From the NCBI GenBank assembly GCA_007118495.1, contig SKRM01000004.1:1-64000 (forward strand): a DNA stretch of 64,000 bases, in the 5' to 3' direction. This stretch comes from Bacteroidales bacterium (lineage in GTDB: Bacteria; Bacteroidota; Bacteroidia; Bacteroidales; UBA7960). Shown piece after piece: positions 39,956 to 50,659 of this stretch. The notes beneath the pieces were generated by a model. That model saw nothing but the letters and a program-made list of their open reading frames with translations, did no database searches and was not told the origin of the DNA. Both the position numbers and the translations under genes were made by a program. Position 1 is the first letter of the stretch; each line of letters opens with the position of its first letter.

Positions 39956-39963
39956 CAAATATA
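39956..39963 (-). promoter_or_regulatory. Candidate -7 box (TATATTTG on minus strand) for porV
   Basis: CAAATATA on plus strand. Confidence 0.4.
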
Positions 39964-40044
39964 ACGATTTTTACTTCTGGCATATTGTTCGTTCTGCCGC
40001 ATTTTCTTGGAGTATTACAACCAGCTTCAGACCTGATTATGATT

Positions 40045-43000
40045 TTACTTCATGATCAGCAATTTACCAGTACCAGAGACCTTTTCTCCGCTTTGTGCAT
40101 TGACTTGTACCCTGTAAACATACATTCCATTGGCCAATGGCCGCCCGTCATTACTAAGTCCGTTCCAGTAAATGGGGGTTGGTCTGTAACCTGTGGGAGT
40201 AAATTCTTCAAGTATGGTATTAACCAACCGTCCCTGAAGGTCAAATATATCAATGCGAACCGTAAGGGGTGTAGCCGATTGATTAAAATTGAAAGTAAAC
40301 CATGTCTCATGACTTACGGGGTTTGGGTAGTTAATCAAACTTTCCAAAATGAGCCTGTTGCGTCTTGCCACCACAAAATCAATGGTAGCGGTGCCCGGAT
40401 TATTGTGCACATCCCAGGCTCTCAGGCTCAATTGATGAGGGCCTTCCGGAAGGTTCCTGAAAGGGTACACCACCCTCCCTGAGCGATAGGTATCAAGATC
40501 TGACTCATAATAATTGTTAAGCCTGATGGGTTCTGAAGTATTTCCATTAAGGAAAGCTACAATATCATGCCCTACCCGACCAGTCATATTGATGCCGCTA
40601 TCATCTGCTATATAGGCAAGCAAGACTGGGTTCTCATGTGTGTGATCACCTGACACAAAAAGGGTGTCATTCATAAATAAGCTAATGTCGGGGCCCTGAT
40701 GATCAGGTGTATGCCCTGCATGTGTCCCGCCCACGGTAAAGCCTTCATGGTAACCGCTCCCGTCTGTATTTGCGTTATCAAGGTAGTAGCTGATCCTTCC
40801 CTCACCATAGGCATATGATATATCTTTTGGCACCATGAATGAAAAACTAAACACTCCCTGATTCACGGTTGCTTTTCCTTTGTACAAAACGGTATTACGC
40901 ACTGAGAAATCTGTTTGAAGGCTGAAAGGATGATTGTTGGCCAGGGTTCTGATGGTCGATTCTTTGTCATAAACTGTGGGATATATAAAACCATTGTATC
41001 CGTCCATAAGTTTGCCTGCATGGTCGGTAATATATCCACTTACCACTACCTCTTCCAAAGCCCTGATGGTATCAGGCATGCTTTCAGTTACCACCTGAAG
41101 TTCAGGATAGGCCATTTGCATGGAAGGATCTCCCAGCAAAACAAAATTACGCAGTTGCATGGGTGTGGATACACCGCTGCTCCTTTCTTTGGCCATACGA
41201 ATCAGATCACCCAGATGCAGATGTTGCCCCTGCTCATCCCGAGAAAATGCCACATCCATAAAATGCCGGTTCAACACAAGGTTTGAGCCCGACCAGGCCA
41301 GCCGGGTAGTGGTATATAAAGCTATGGTTCCGCCCTCTGGCTTGAGAACTATACGCATACCCGCCGACAGATCTTCAGGATCAGGCTGGTCAAAGCTGCT
41401 GAATTCACAGGTGGCCGTCATGAACACAGGCATATTGTATTTATTTTCCCACTGTGAGATATCTTCAAAGGTGACCACCCGCTGATGGGCAAGGCCACGT
41501 GTTCCGCCATGACCTATATAGTTAATCATTAAGGCACCTTTGTTGACCCGGTCATTGATGGCCCTGTTTACATCCGGGTACCTTGCGCCGCCGGCCATGG
41601 TAACCTGTTGGTAGGCATCCAGGTAAATTTTCTCAATATTGTAACGGGGATGGTTTGCCCGTAGGTTACCTGCCAAAATCTCAGCGTGACTCAGATGGGT
41701 GTTGTAATCACCGTCATCAGCAATAAAGACAACCATGTTTCGCCAATCGGCATAATTGGGGATTACACCCGTAAACTGCGTTCCGTTCTGGCCTGGTTCC
41801 ATACCAGGCACCCGCTGCTCATACCTGATGATCTTGTCAACCACAATCCGGGCCTCTTCAGGCGTTCTTACCGGCAGTCTGCCTATCCCAATATCAAGTA
41901 TGCCATAAGCGTCTTCTCCTTCATGCTCGTCGAGCAATCCAAAAAAGTCGTCAGTCATATAAGAACTCCTTGGTGATAGAGAAGCCTCACTTTGGTAAGT
42001 GGGAATAAGGTTCCCGCCATGTCCCAGCAGATCTTTGTTATCCCATGTGCCACTTCCGAACAATAAGAGGTAGCGGGGTTTTTCTAAGGCCCTGGCAGCC
42101 CGCCTGTAAAACATCCGCATAAAATTTCTGATGGCGGCAGCATCGGGGGTTCCTGATGAAAATTCATTATACACCTGCGAAGTGGTCACTACCGCAGTAC
42201 TCAGGCCACTCTGCCCGCTCCTGAATGCCGACAGTCGTTCAGCTTCTTCAACAAAATCATCATACACCAGTATAATCAGGTCTTTAGATTGCATAGCATG
42301 CAGGTTTTGGTTGGGGATATGTCCTGCAAGTCTGGGTGATAGATAAGAAGAAGAATCGAAGGCCACAAACTCCCTTATGCTGTCGCCTGGCGCACGAAAG
42401 CGCACTGTTGTGCCTGTTTGCGTATACTCCTGTGTGCGAATATCAAAAATATTTGAAACATCCCAAATATGCAACCCCGACACTGCCCCACCTATGGTAT
42501 ATTCCAGAACATGTCCGCTTCCTGAATGGGCTACATCTCTGAATGCCAATTGCCCCCCCCTGAATCTGAGTTCGCGCTCCACATTTACCACCAGGTAATT
42601 CAGCCAACCCCTGGTACCCTGACCAGGGCGGTTATAACTTAGCTGCACCTGCAATTGATTTGAAGCAGGTGGAGCAAATGAAAATGTTCTGACAGCAGCC
42701 CTGGCATAGAAGCCATTATAATCAGCATAATTGACGGGGTCAACGGGAAACTGTTGCTGTAAACTTCCTACCTGAACCGAAAATAAACTTTGGACAGGAG
42801 CTCTGGCAGCAACATATAATTCAATGTAGCCGGGTTTATCTCTTACCATGTCTGGAATATCAAAGTCAAACCGGCGGGTAGTTGTGGCGTCAAAGACTTC
42901 ACCGAACCAAACCTGCCCGCTGCCGATAAGATTTTGCAAGTCACGTTGATGCCAGTCCCTGAACCTGTATGATGTTACCTGATGGCTTGCTTCAGCCTCC

Positions 43001-43911
43001 AGACTTTCCTGTGCCATCACCCTTCTCCCCTGCCCACGATTGGTGGTCAGAAAATAACAACCCTCTTTGGTATAGAGATGAACCTGGTGTCTGAAAACAC
43101 CTGCTGCGCTATCCCACGACCAGGTATTGGGAGATTCACCGTAAAATAATATATAATCATCCTGACCAAAGGTTCCTGAAGATGCCCCTGATATATAAAT
43201 GGGTATTTCTTTCAGGTCATCCTGAACAAAGGCGGCATTGGCCTCAGGCAACATACCCGCCTGACGTCCAAATAAACCGAGTTGCTGCTTTTGCAGGTTT
43301 TGGAGATTGACCCCCATTGATACGAGGTCATCATAACCCAAACGGAATATCCCTGTCTCATCCACGCAAACCTTATACCATTGGCCTTCGGCAAGCACTG
43401 AGGCATTTACTGAAGCTACAGCCTGTGTTGCTCTGGCCTCCTTGTCATAAACCATCTGTTTATATAGGGTAAATGAGACCAGTTTCTCATAGTAATCTGC
43501 CGTCTTGTTGTATCTGAATGGGAAAATGAGTACCAAAGACTCTCTGCCACCTTGTAACCAGCGTGTAGCGTTTTCAATGCTGATGCTGTCAGCCTGGTAA
43601 CCTGAAGCCCGCAAAATAGAGTCTTCAAGGGCCGTAACGGCCTCAAATACTTTTTCACCGTGAAAGAACATCCACGAGAAAAACGGAACATCAATGGCAC
43701 TGCTTTGAATGAAAAGGGGAAGGGTTGGCCATGCATCATCATAAATGGCATCTTCAAAATAAAGCACATCCAGGTAATCCGTCTCATTCAGGGGAATACT
43801 TTGGGGGGGGAGCCAGTTTATTTGCACCCTTTTTCCGGATATTTCTCCTGCAAAAAGGATGTTCGGAAAAGCCAACAACCAAATGATCAACAATTTTTGT
43901 CCTGGAAACAT
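40045..43911 (-). CDS. porU: Type IX secretion system sortase PorU (C25 family peptidase)
   Basis: 1288 aa; NYIGHGGTRGLAHQ (His), MTATCEFSSFD (Cys); C-terminal NYPNPVSHETWFTFNF...GMYVYRV sorting-type domain. Confidence 0.93.
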   Translation of the reverse strand: MFPGQKLLIIWLLAFPNILFAGEISGKRVQINWLPPQSIPLNETDYLDVLYFEDAIYDDAWPTLPLFIQSSAIDVPFFSWMFFHGEKVFEAVTALEDSILRASGYQADSISIENATRWLQGGRESLVLIFPFRYNKTADYYEKLVSFTLYKQMVYDKEARATQAVASVNASVLAEGQWYKVCVDETGIFRLGYDDLVSMGVNLQNLQKQQLGLFGRQAGMLPEANAAFVQDDLKEIPIYISGASSGTFGQDDYILFYGESPNTWSWDSAAGVFRHQVHLYTKEGCYFLTTNRGQGRRVMAQESLEAEASHQVTSYRFRDWHQRDLQNLIGSGQVWFGEVFDATTTRRFDFDIPDMVRDKPGYIELYVAARAPVQSLFSVQVGSLQQQFPVDPVNYADYNGFYARAAVRTFSFAPPASNQLQVQLSYNRPGQGTRGWLNYLVVNVERELRFRGGQLAFRDVAHSGSGHVLEYTIGGAVSGLHIWDVSNIFDIRTQEYTQTGTTVRFRAPGDSIREFVAFDSSSYLSPRLAGHIPNQNLHAMQSKDLIILVYDDFVEEAERLSAFRSGQSGLSTAVVTTSQVYNEFSSGTPDAAAIRNFMRMFYRRAARALEKPRYLLLFGSGTWDNKDLLGHGGNLIPTYQSEASLSPRSSYMTDDFFGLLDEHEGEDAYGILDIGIGRLPVRTPEEARIVVDKIIRYEQRVPGMEPGQNGTQFTGVIPNYADWRNMVVFIADDGDYNTHLSHAEILAGNLRANHPRYNIEKIYLDAYQQVTMAGGARYPDVNRAINDRVNKGALMINYIGHGGTRGLAHQRVVTFEDISQWENKYNMPVFMTATCEFSSFDQPDPEDLSAGMRIVLKPEGGTIALYTTTRLAWSGSNLVLNRHFMDVAFSRDEQGQHLHLGDLIRMAKERSSGVSTPMQLRNFVLLGDPSMQMAYPELQVVTESMPDTIRALEEVVVSGYITDHAGKLMDGYNGFIYPTVYDKESTIRTLANNHPFSLQTDFSVRNTVLYKGKATVNQGVFSFSFMVPKDISYAYGEGRISYYLDNANTDGSGYHEGFTVGGTHAGHTPDHQGPDISLFMNDTLFVSGDHTHENPVLLAYIADDSGINMTGRVGHDIVAFLNGNTSEPIRLNNYYESDLDTYRSGRVVYPFRNLPEGPHQLSLRAWDVHNNPGTATIDFVVARRNRLILESLINYPNPVSHETWFTFNFNQSATPLTVRIDIFDLQGRLVNTILEEFTPTGYRPTPIYWNGLSNDGRPLANGMYVYRVQVNAQSGEKVSGTGKLLIMK

Positions 43912-43961
43912 GATATTTTAAGTGCAACACGGCAAGTCAGATTAACCTGCCAGCTATTCTA

Positions 43962-43969
43962 CAAATTTA
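43962..43969 (-). promoter_or_regulatory. Candidate -7 box (TAAATTTG on minus strand) for porU
   Basis: CAAATTTA on plus strand. Confidence 0.4.
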
Positions 43970-44135
43970 AACAATGGCATTACGCAGATGTTTAACCTTG
44001 AATAGAACGGGAATTAGCCAGCTATATTTTACCATTCTGACAGCCTCCCATCATGACTCACTAAAGAAAAATCATCAGACGTTTATATTGTAAGACAAAA
44101 ATATTCGTTGTAAACAAAGGTACATCAACAGATTT

Positions 44136-45101
44136 ATGAAAAAAGGGCGGGTACGCGTATTCTTCTGTTTGCTGATTCTGATTTTGTTGCTGAAGCCCTC
44201 AGGGGCTGTTGCATCAGATCCGGTATTTTCTCAGTTCTTTGCCTCACCCGTTTACCTGAACCCTGCTTTTTCGGGGGCAGCCCACTGTAGCAGGGTTGCT
44301 ATGCATTATCAACAAATACAAAGCATAGAAAACTACCGGAATCTGAACCTCAGCTTTGACACCTTTGTGCCCTGGCTTCAGGGTGGTATAGGAGCCATAA
44401 TAACCTCTGACCAGGCAGATATGTACCAGTCAAGGCATATGATCGGCATGAGCTATGCCTACCACCTGAGGGTAAGTCGAAATACCAATATACATTTCGG
44501 TATACAGGCAGGTTACATCCGGAATGATTCCAGATGGAGCCGTTTTGAGTTTCCTGACACTGAATCTGAAACACCCCCTGAGCAGTTTTGGTCAGACGGT
44601 GTGGATTTTTCAGCTGGAATACTTGCTTACAATGAGCGGTGGTATGCTGGTTTTGCAGCCCACCACTTAAACCGGCCTGACATGAGTTTATTGAGAGGTG
44701 GTGATGCCCGTCTGCCAATAAAGTATACTGCCCATATGGGGAGATGGTTCGAAAATACCGGCAGGGGTATGGGGCCAGCATATGTGCTTTCTCCCAATCT
44801 CATTTTACAATCGCAGGGTTACCATACACATATCAATGCCGGCCTTTATGCAGGCGTTGAGCCCGTAATGGCAGGAGTCTGGTTCAGGCATTGGCTCAAT
44901 TACCCCCTCGAAGGCAACAATAGCCTCATTTTTCTGGTGAGTTTCAAATTTGATAATTATCAGCTGGCTTATAGCTATGACCACTCCCTGTCGGGTTTTT
45001 CAGATCTAACAGCCGGGGTGCATGAGCTAAGCCTGGTGCTTAAATTCAATTGTTCCCGCAGAAATATGAGGTATCACATACTAAACTGTCCAACTTTTTA
45101 G
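44136..45101 (+). CDS. PorP/SprF family type IX secretion membrane protein
   Basis: DPVFSQFFASPVYLNPAFSGA motif. Confidence 0.9.
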   Translation: MKKGRVRVFFCLLILILLLKPSGAVASDPVFSQFFASPVYLNPAFSGAAHCSRVAMHYQQIQSIENYRNLNLSFDTFVPWLQGGIGAIITSDQADMYQSRHMIGMSYAYHLRVSRNTNIHFGIQAGYIRNDSRWSRFEFPDTESETPPEQFWSDGVDFSAGILAYNERWYAGFAAHHLNRPDMSLLRGGDARLPIKYTAHMGRWFENTGRGMGPAYVLSPNLILQSQGYHTHINAGLYAGVEPVMAGVWFRHWLNYPLEGNNSLIFLVSFKFDNYQLAYSYDHSLSGFSDLTAGVHELSLVLKFNCSRRNMRYHILNCPTF

Positions 45102-45102
45102 T

Positions 45103-45110
45103 TATTTTTG
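45103..45110 (+). promoter_or_regulatory. Candidate -7 box TATTTTTG for gldJ
   Basis: Directly after the sprF-like stop codon. Confidence 0.4.
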
Positions 45111-45143
45111 TGACCGCATTTTTTTTGATCAAAAACGCACTAT

Positions 45144-46595
45144 ATGGCAAGGAATTGTAGTAGGAAGATCCCGGTTTACCTGACCATGGTAGCTTCCGCC
45201 ATACTTATGTCATCTTGTGGACTGTTTCAGCAAGAAACATCTAATACCACAGGATGGACGTACAATGATCCGGCAACGGGTGGTTTTGTGGTTAGCAGCC
45301 ACCAGGAACAAGAGACCGGACCAGGCCTCGTTTTTATTGAAGGAGGAACTTTTGTCATGGGACGCACAGAACAGGATGTCATGTTCGATTGGAACAACAT
45401 CCCACGTCGCGTCACTGTGTCATCGTTTTATATGGATGAGACCGAAATCCGCAACCTTGACTATGTGGAATACCTTCACTGGGTTCACAGGATTTTTCGT
45501 GAGACCCACCCCGAGGTATATTTCAATGCTTTGCCTGACACCCTTGTCTGGAGAGACCCGCTTGCCTACAATGAGCCCTACGTTGAAAATTACCTGAGGC
45601 ATCCTGCCTACCGCGACTATCCGGTTGTAGGTGTCAGCTGGGTTCAGGCTGCCGAATACGCATCCTGGCGTACAGACAGGGTCAATGAAATGATACTGGT
45701 CAGAGAAGGCATCCTTGACTGGAATCTTGATCAGCAGCAGGGAGCCAATCATTTTAATACTGAAGCATACCTGGCTGGACAATACGAAGGGCTGGTTCGG
45801 CGCAATCTAAGAGATCTTGACCCGAGAGGTACCGGTGAACGCAGAGTTCGGTGGGAAGACGGCTTATTGCTTCCGAGGTACAGGCTTCCCACTGAAGCTG
45901 AATGGGAATTTGCTGCCCTGGGCCTTATCGGAAGCACAGAAGACGAAACGGTCCTCAACAGGCGCCAGTATCCATGGGAGGGTCGCCACGTACGCAACAG
46001 CGACAGGAGGTCAAGGGGACAGTTCCTGGCCAACTTCCAGAGAGGACCTGGTGACTTATCTGGCGTTGCAGGTTATCCGAACCCTGGCGGAGACATCACC
46101 ATGCCTGTCAAATCATTCTGGCCCAATGACTATGGCCTGTACAATATGGCCGGCAATGTGAGCGAATGGGTAAAGGATGTATACAGGCCCCTTTCACATG
46201 AAGTTGTTGCCGATTTCCGCCCATTCCGCGGAAATATTTTCGAGACTGTTATCAGAGACGAAGATGGCAATGTTATTCTGGATGAACAAGGCAGGGTAAT
46301 GAGACAGCAAGTATCCGATGAAGACTTGCTTGCACGTGTAAATTATCGCCAGGCGAACAATGTGGGATACCGTGACGGAGATGCCGGTTCTGCCATAGCA
46401 GAGGGACAACCCGTGTATCCTGGCGATGTAAGCCTGATCAATGATCAGTCAAGGGTGTATAAAGGAGGTAGCTGGAGAGACCGTATTTATTGGCTTTCAC
46501 CCGGCACACGGCGTTTTATGGATGAGAATGCAGCCACCAATGACATTGGCTTCAGGTGTGCCATGGATAAGATCGGAAGTGCCCCCGGCAGATAG
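45144..46595 (+). CDS. gldJ: Gliding motility / T9SS lipoprotein GldJ (formylglycine-generating-enzyme fold)
   Basis: Lipobox LMSSCG; TTGWTYNDPATGGF; PGLVFIEGGTFVMG; YRLPTEAEWEFAA; YKGGSWRDR. Confidence 0.82.
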   Translation: MARNCSRKIPVYLTMVASAILMSSCGLFQQETSNTTGWTYNDPATGGFVVSSHQEQETGPGLVFIEGGTFVMGRTEQDVMFDWNNIPRRVTVSSFYMDETEIRNLDYVEYLHWVHRIFRETHPEVYFNALPDTLVWRDPLAYNEPYVENYLRHPAYRDYPVVGVSWVQAAEYASWRTDRVNEMILVREGILDWNLDQQQGANHFNTEAYLAGQYEGLVRRNLRDLDPRGTGERRVRWEDGLLLPRYRLPTEAEWEFAALGLIGSTEDETVLNRRQYPWEGRHVRNSDRRSRGQFLANFQRGPGDLSGVAGYPNPGGDITMPVKSFWPNDYGLYNMAGNVSEWVKDVYRPLSHEVVADFRPFRGNIFETVIRDEDGNVILDEQGRVMRQQVSDEDLLARVNYRQANNVGYRDGDAGSAIAEGQPVYPGDVSLINDQSRVYKGGSWRDRIYWLSPGTRRFMDENAATNDIGFRCAMDKIGSAPGR

Positions 46596-46613
46596 TCCGG
46601 ATTAAAAATATAG

Positions 46614-46648
46614 AAAAACCCCATTTACTTAAGTAGGTGGGGTTTTTT
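46614..46648 (+). terminator. Rho-independent terminator after gldJ
   Basis: AAAAACCCCA tttacttaagtagg TGGGGTTTTTT. Confidence 0.85.
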
Positions 46649-46667
46649 CTTATTATCTTAGTCAGCG

Positions 46668-47996
46668 ATGAAAAATGAGCATATTATCCCAAGGATTCTG
46701 GAGCAGTTAAACCTGGGACACAGCATATGTACCGATAGCCGCCTGGCGGCAAAAGGTGATATTTTCCTTGCCCTGCAAGGTGAGCAATTTGATGGCAATC
46801 ATTTTGCCCAAAAAGCCATAGAGGCCGGATGTCAGCTAGCCATTATTGATGACGAAAATTTCAGGTATGACGACAGATACCTGCTGACCTGCAATGTATT
46901 GGAACTTCTGCATGAATTGGGACGTGCGCACAGGAAAAAGTTTCATACCCCGGTGCTGGGAATTACCGGTTCAAACGGAAAAACAACCACCAAAGAGTTG
47001 ACACATGCTGTACTCAGTTCAGTCTTTTCAATTCATGCAACCCGTGGTAACCTGAACAACCATATTGGGGTTCCGCTCACCATACTTTCGTGGCGCCCTC
47101 CCCTTGATATCTGCATTGTTGAAATGGGGGCCAACCATGTGGGCGAAATCAAACAACTTTGCAGTATCGCCAAACCTGGTTACGGACTGATAACCAATAT
47201 TGGGAAAGCACATCTTGAAGGTTTCGGCTCAGTCGAAAATATTGCCAGGGCCAAATCAGAATTATACGAGCATGTGCGCCAGGGGGCAGGCACACTATTT
47301 GTCAACTATGACAGCCATATCCTCCATAAATTATCGCAGGGAGCCAAAGTAGTTACCTATGGCCAGTCAGACGACTGCCACTGCCAGGGCAGGATAACAA
47401 GTACATCTCCTTTTGTGCATGTTAAGTTTTGGGTAAACAAACGTTTTGGCAAGGCAAAAGCAGGCATCAAGGGGCTGGTTGAATCAAGGCTGACAGGAGC
47501 CTACAATATGGAAAATATTTTGGCCGCCATCACTATTGGTCTGTATTTTGGTGTCGCCCCTGAAAAGGTCGCAGCCGCCATATCAGCTTACGAACCCTTA
47601 AACCACAGGTCTCAGATTATCAATACCGGTAAAAATGTGGTACTGATGGATGCATATAACGCCAATCCAACCAGCATGGTTGCCGCCCTGCATAATTTCA
47701 GTGAATTCAATGTCCGGAAAAAGGCTGTAATGCTGGGCGATATGCTTGAGCTGGGCAGCTATGCCAGCGAAGAACACCTTAAGATTGTTGAGCAAACAGA
47801 AAGGATGCAGCTTGATGTAAGAATGTTTGTGGGCGATGCGTTTTCTGCCGTTTGCCAGCCTGACAATCAAACGCAGGTTTTCAAGGATGTTGAGCAGGCA
47901 AAATTGTGGATAAAAGACAATCCCTTAGATGATTTTCACATCCTGATCAAAGGCTCAAGGGGGATACAAATGGAAAAGTTGCTTACGCATTTATAA
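46668..47996 (+). CDS. murF: UDP-N-acetylmuramoyl-tripeptide--D-alanyl-D-alanine ligase
   Basis: LGITGSNGKTTTKELTHAVL, VEMGANHVGEI, MDAYNANPTSM. Confidence 0.95.
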   Translation: MKNEHIIPRILEQLNLGHSICTDSRLAAKGDIFLALQGEQFDGNHFAQKAIEAGCQLAIIDDENFRYDDRYLLTCNVLELLHELGRAHRKKFHTPVLGITGSNGKTTTKELTHAVLSSVFSIHATRGNLNNHIGVPLTILSWRPPLDICIVEMGANHVGEIKQLCSIAKPGYGLITNIGKAHLEGFGSVENIARAKSELYEHVRQGAGTLFVNYDSHILHKLSQGAKVVTYGQSDDCHCQGRITSTSPFVHVKFWVNKRFGKAKAGIKGLVESRLTGAYNMENILAAITIGLYFGVAPEKVAAAISAYEPLNHRSQIINTGKNVVLMDAYNANPTSMVAALHNFSEFNVRKKAVMLGDMLELGSYASEEHLKIVEQTERMQLDVRMFVGDAFSAVCQPDNQTQVFKDVEQAKLWIKDNPLDDFHILIKGSRGIQMEKLLTHL

Positions 47997-48002
47997 GGGG
48001 TT

Positions 48003-49091
48003 ATGGAATATTTTGTCACCGGACTGATGTCGGGCACCTCACTTGATGGAACAGATCTGGCTTATTGCAGACTCAGTGAGCATAAGGGTGCATGGGAATA
48101 TGAAATCATCAAGGCTGAGACCCTTCCCTACCAGGACAGCTGGAAAGAAAAACTATCAAAGGCTCCTGAGCTTTCAGGACGGGATCTGATAGCTTTACAC
48201 AACAATTACGGAAAATATCTTGGCCTGACCATAAAAGATTTCCATGCACGTAACGGCCTGATAACCCCCGATTTGGTAGCCAGCCATGGTCATACCGTAT
48301 TTCATCAACCCAGTCAAGGTTATACTTTTCAACTTGGCCATGGTGCATTTATTGCGGCAAACTGCCAATGCACAGTGGTCAGTGATTTCAGGTCAATGGA
48401 TGTGGCAATGGGAGGACAGGGAGCCCCACTTGTACCTCTGGGTGATGAACTTTTATTTTCGGCATATACATATTGTCTGAATCTGGGTGGTTTTGCCAAT
48501 ATTTCAATACCTGGAGCCTCAGGCAGGCTGGCATTTGACATCTGCCCGGTAAACTTTGTAATCAATCAGCTTGTCAGAGAGCATAAAAAAAATACAGGTC
48601 GCAATCTGCACGACTATGATAAGGATGGCTTGCTGGCCAGATCAGGAGAACCTGTCAGTTGCCTGTTAAAGACATTCAATGAACTGAATTATTACAAAAA
48701 GCAGGGTCCCAAAAGCCTGGGTGAAGAATGGGTCAACGAAAATATAAAACCACTCATCACAAAATCACCCCACAAACTTGAAGACTTGCTGCACACCTAT
48801 TACCTTCATGTCGCCCGGCAGATCAGCAACAGTTTGGGCGTGAAACCTAAAGGGGACATGCTTGTTACCGGAGGTGGAGCCCATAATACTTTTCTGATAG
48901 AATGCATTAAACATGCCATCGCCAGTGACGTCACGATAATTATTCCCGATAATGAAACCATTGATTTCAAAGAAGCCCTCATTTTCGCCTTTCTGGGGTT
49001 AAGGTATGTGCGTAAAGAAACCAATTGCAAATCCAGTGTAACGGGAGCCTCAGCCGACTCACCTGGAGGAAGTATCCATTATTTCCATTAG
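48003..49091 (+). CDS. anmK: Anhydro-N-acetylmuramic acid kinase
   Basis: GLMSGTSLDGTDLAY, ASHGHTVFHQP, DFRSMDVAMGGQGAPLVP, VTGGGAHN. Confidence 0.94.
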   Translation: MEYFVTGLMSGTSLDGTDLAYCRLSEHKGAWEYEIIKAETLPYQDSWKEKLSKAPELSGRDLIALHNNYGKYLGLTIKDFHARNGLITPDLVASHGHTVFHQPSQGYTFQLGHGAFIAANCQCTVVSDFRSMDVAMGGQGAPLVPLGDELLFSAYTYCLNLGGFANISIPGASGRLAFDICPVNFVINQLVREHKKNTGRNLHDYDKDGLLARSGEPVSCLLKTFNELNYYKKQGPKSLGEEWVNENIKPLITKSPHKLEDLLHTYYLHVARQISNSLGVKPKGDMLVTGGGAHNTFLIECIKHAIASDVTIIIPDNETIDFKEALIFAFLGLRYVRKETNCKSSVTGASADSPGGSIHYFH

Positions 49092-49127
49092 TTTAACGTA
49101 TTTGTTTTCTTATCTGAAGGTTTTCAT

Positions 49128-49135
49128 TATTTTTG
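49128..49135 (+). promoter_or_regulatory. Candidate -7 box TATTTTTG for the symporter/CaiB/oxidoreductase operon
   Basis: Overlaps ORF-track start 49133, supporting ATG 49160. Confidence 0.45.
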
Positions 49136-49159
49136 CCGCTTTACCACATAACTGCTGTC

Positions 49160-50659
49160 ATGAACACATACCTGCTGATCATCGTAGCTTATTTCACTTT
49201 CATTACTTTGATCTCATTTTTAACCAAGAAAGTAGCCAGCCGTTCGGCGGCCGATTTTCTTGTTGCCGGCCGAAACCTGGGCGTGGTTGCCTGCGCTGTG
49301 GTGGTCGCCTCTGAATGGCTGGGGGGCATGAGTACCATTGGGGTTAGCGAAAAAGCATTTCAGACGGGAACCATGCAGCCCATCCTCTACAATATTTCAA
49401 CTGCCATTGGGATGATCATCATAGGGTTTACCGTGGCAAGACATTACCGTGAAAACAATGTGCATACGGTAAGTGAAATGCTTGAGAATCTTTTTGGTAA
49501 GAAAGCCAGGGCCGTTTCAGCTATCGCCTTCTTGTTTGCTTATATAGTACTGGCATTTGTCCAGCTTCAGACTGCTTCAAGCGTCATTGCCGCCATTTTC
49601 GACCTTGGCCGGCTCGAATCTCTTTTTATTGCGGCCATAGTCATTACCGGATATACTTATATCGGGGGTATGCATGCTTTAGCTATTACGGGAATCATCC
49701 ATGTGATAGTTATGTTTTTCGGTATGGGGGTCGCCACCATTATCGGACTGGCTGAAGTAAACGGTTTTGCTGCCCTCCATAGCAGTCTGGTTGAACTCGG
49801 GTCACCTGAAAACCTCTATAACCCATTTAGTGGAGGTCTTGAATATGCATGGAGTCTCATTCTTGGAGGGGTTCTTGGAGGCATGGCAGGACAGGCCAGC
49901 ATTCAACCCATTTTTGCGGCAAGAACCGCTATAACGGCTCGCAAATCAGCCATACTGTCATCATTGATTATCGCGCCTTTTGGAATCATGGTCGCACTAC
50001 TGGGCCTCATGGTCAAAACCGGGCAATTATATGATATAACTGAGGCCGGACCCCTTTTTGATGCAACCATCGGTCCTGCCGGAGCCATTGACCCAAAACT
50101 TGTCCTGCCAACCCTGATGACCACCCCTGAATTTATCCATCCTGTTCTGGGGGGCATTGCACTGGCAGGTATACTGGCTGCCATACTTTCAACAGTTGGT
50201 CCCGTCAATTTCGCAGTTGTAACCATTGCCACAAAGGACATATATCATGGTTTGATCAATAAAACAGCTGTTGACAAGAGCATTATCCGCACAGCCAGAC
50301 AATTGGTCATCCTGGTCAATCTCATCACCATCCCCCTGGCTTTCTATTCAAAGGGAGCCATTCTTGACCTTGCATATATCTCATATGGTATCCGGGCCAT
50401 TGGTGCAATCGTTATTATCCTGGGTATTTACAAGAGGGGATGGATACGTGTTGAAGGTGTAAGAATGGCCTTTATCGGTGGCAGCATAGCCCTGATAGGT
50501 AACATCCTGCTTAACCTGGTAGCACGCCGACTGGGCTGGCTGGGTATGGGAGAGAGCTTTGTTGAAAATACATATGTGGCCATTGGTGCAGCAATCATTT
50601 TCATCATCATTGGCAATATAGTGGGAAAAAAGAAACCCAGGAAACTTCCCAATGAATAA
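49160..50659 (+). CDS. Sodium:solute symporter (SSS family)
   Basis: SRSAADFLVAGRNLGVVACAVVVASEWLGGMSTIGVSEKAF. Confidence 0.9.
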   Translation: MNTYLLIIVAYFTFITLISFLTKKVASRSAADFLVAGRNLGVVACAVVVASEWLGGMSTIGVSEKAFQTGTMQPILYNISTAIGMIIIGFTVARHYRENNVHTVSEMLENLFGKKARAVSAIAFLFAYIVLAFVQLQTASSVIAAIFDLGRLESLFIAAIVITGYTYIGGMHALAITGIIHVIVMFFGMGVATIIGLAEVNGFAALHSSLVELGSPENLYNPFSGGLEYAWSLILGGVLGGMAGQASIQPIFAARTAITARKSAILSSLIIAPFGIMVALLGLMVKTGQLYDITEAGPLFDATIGPAGAIDPKLVLPTLMTTPEFIHPVLGGIALAGILAAILSTVGPVNFAVVTIATKDIYHGLINKTAVDKSIIRTARQLVILVNLITIPLAFYSKGAILDLAYISYGIRAIGAIVIILGIYKRGWIRVEGVRMAFIGGSIALIGNILLNLVARRLGWLGMGESFVENTYVAIGAAIIFIIIGNIVGKKKPRKLPNE

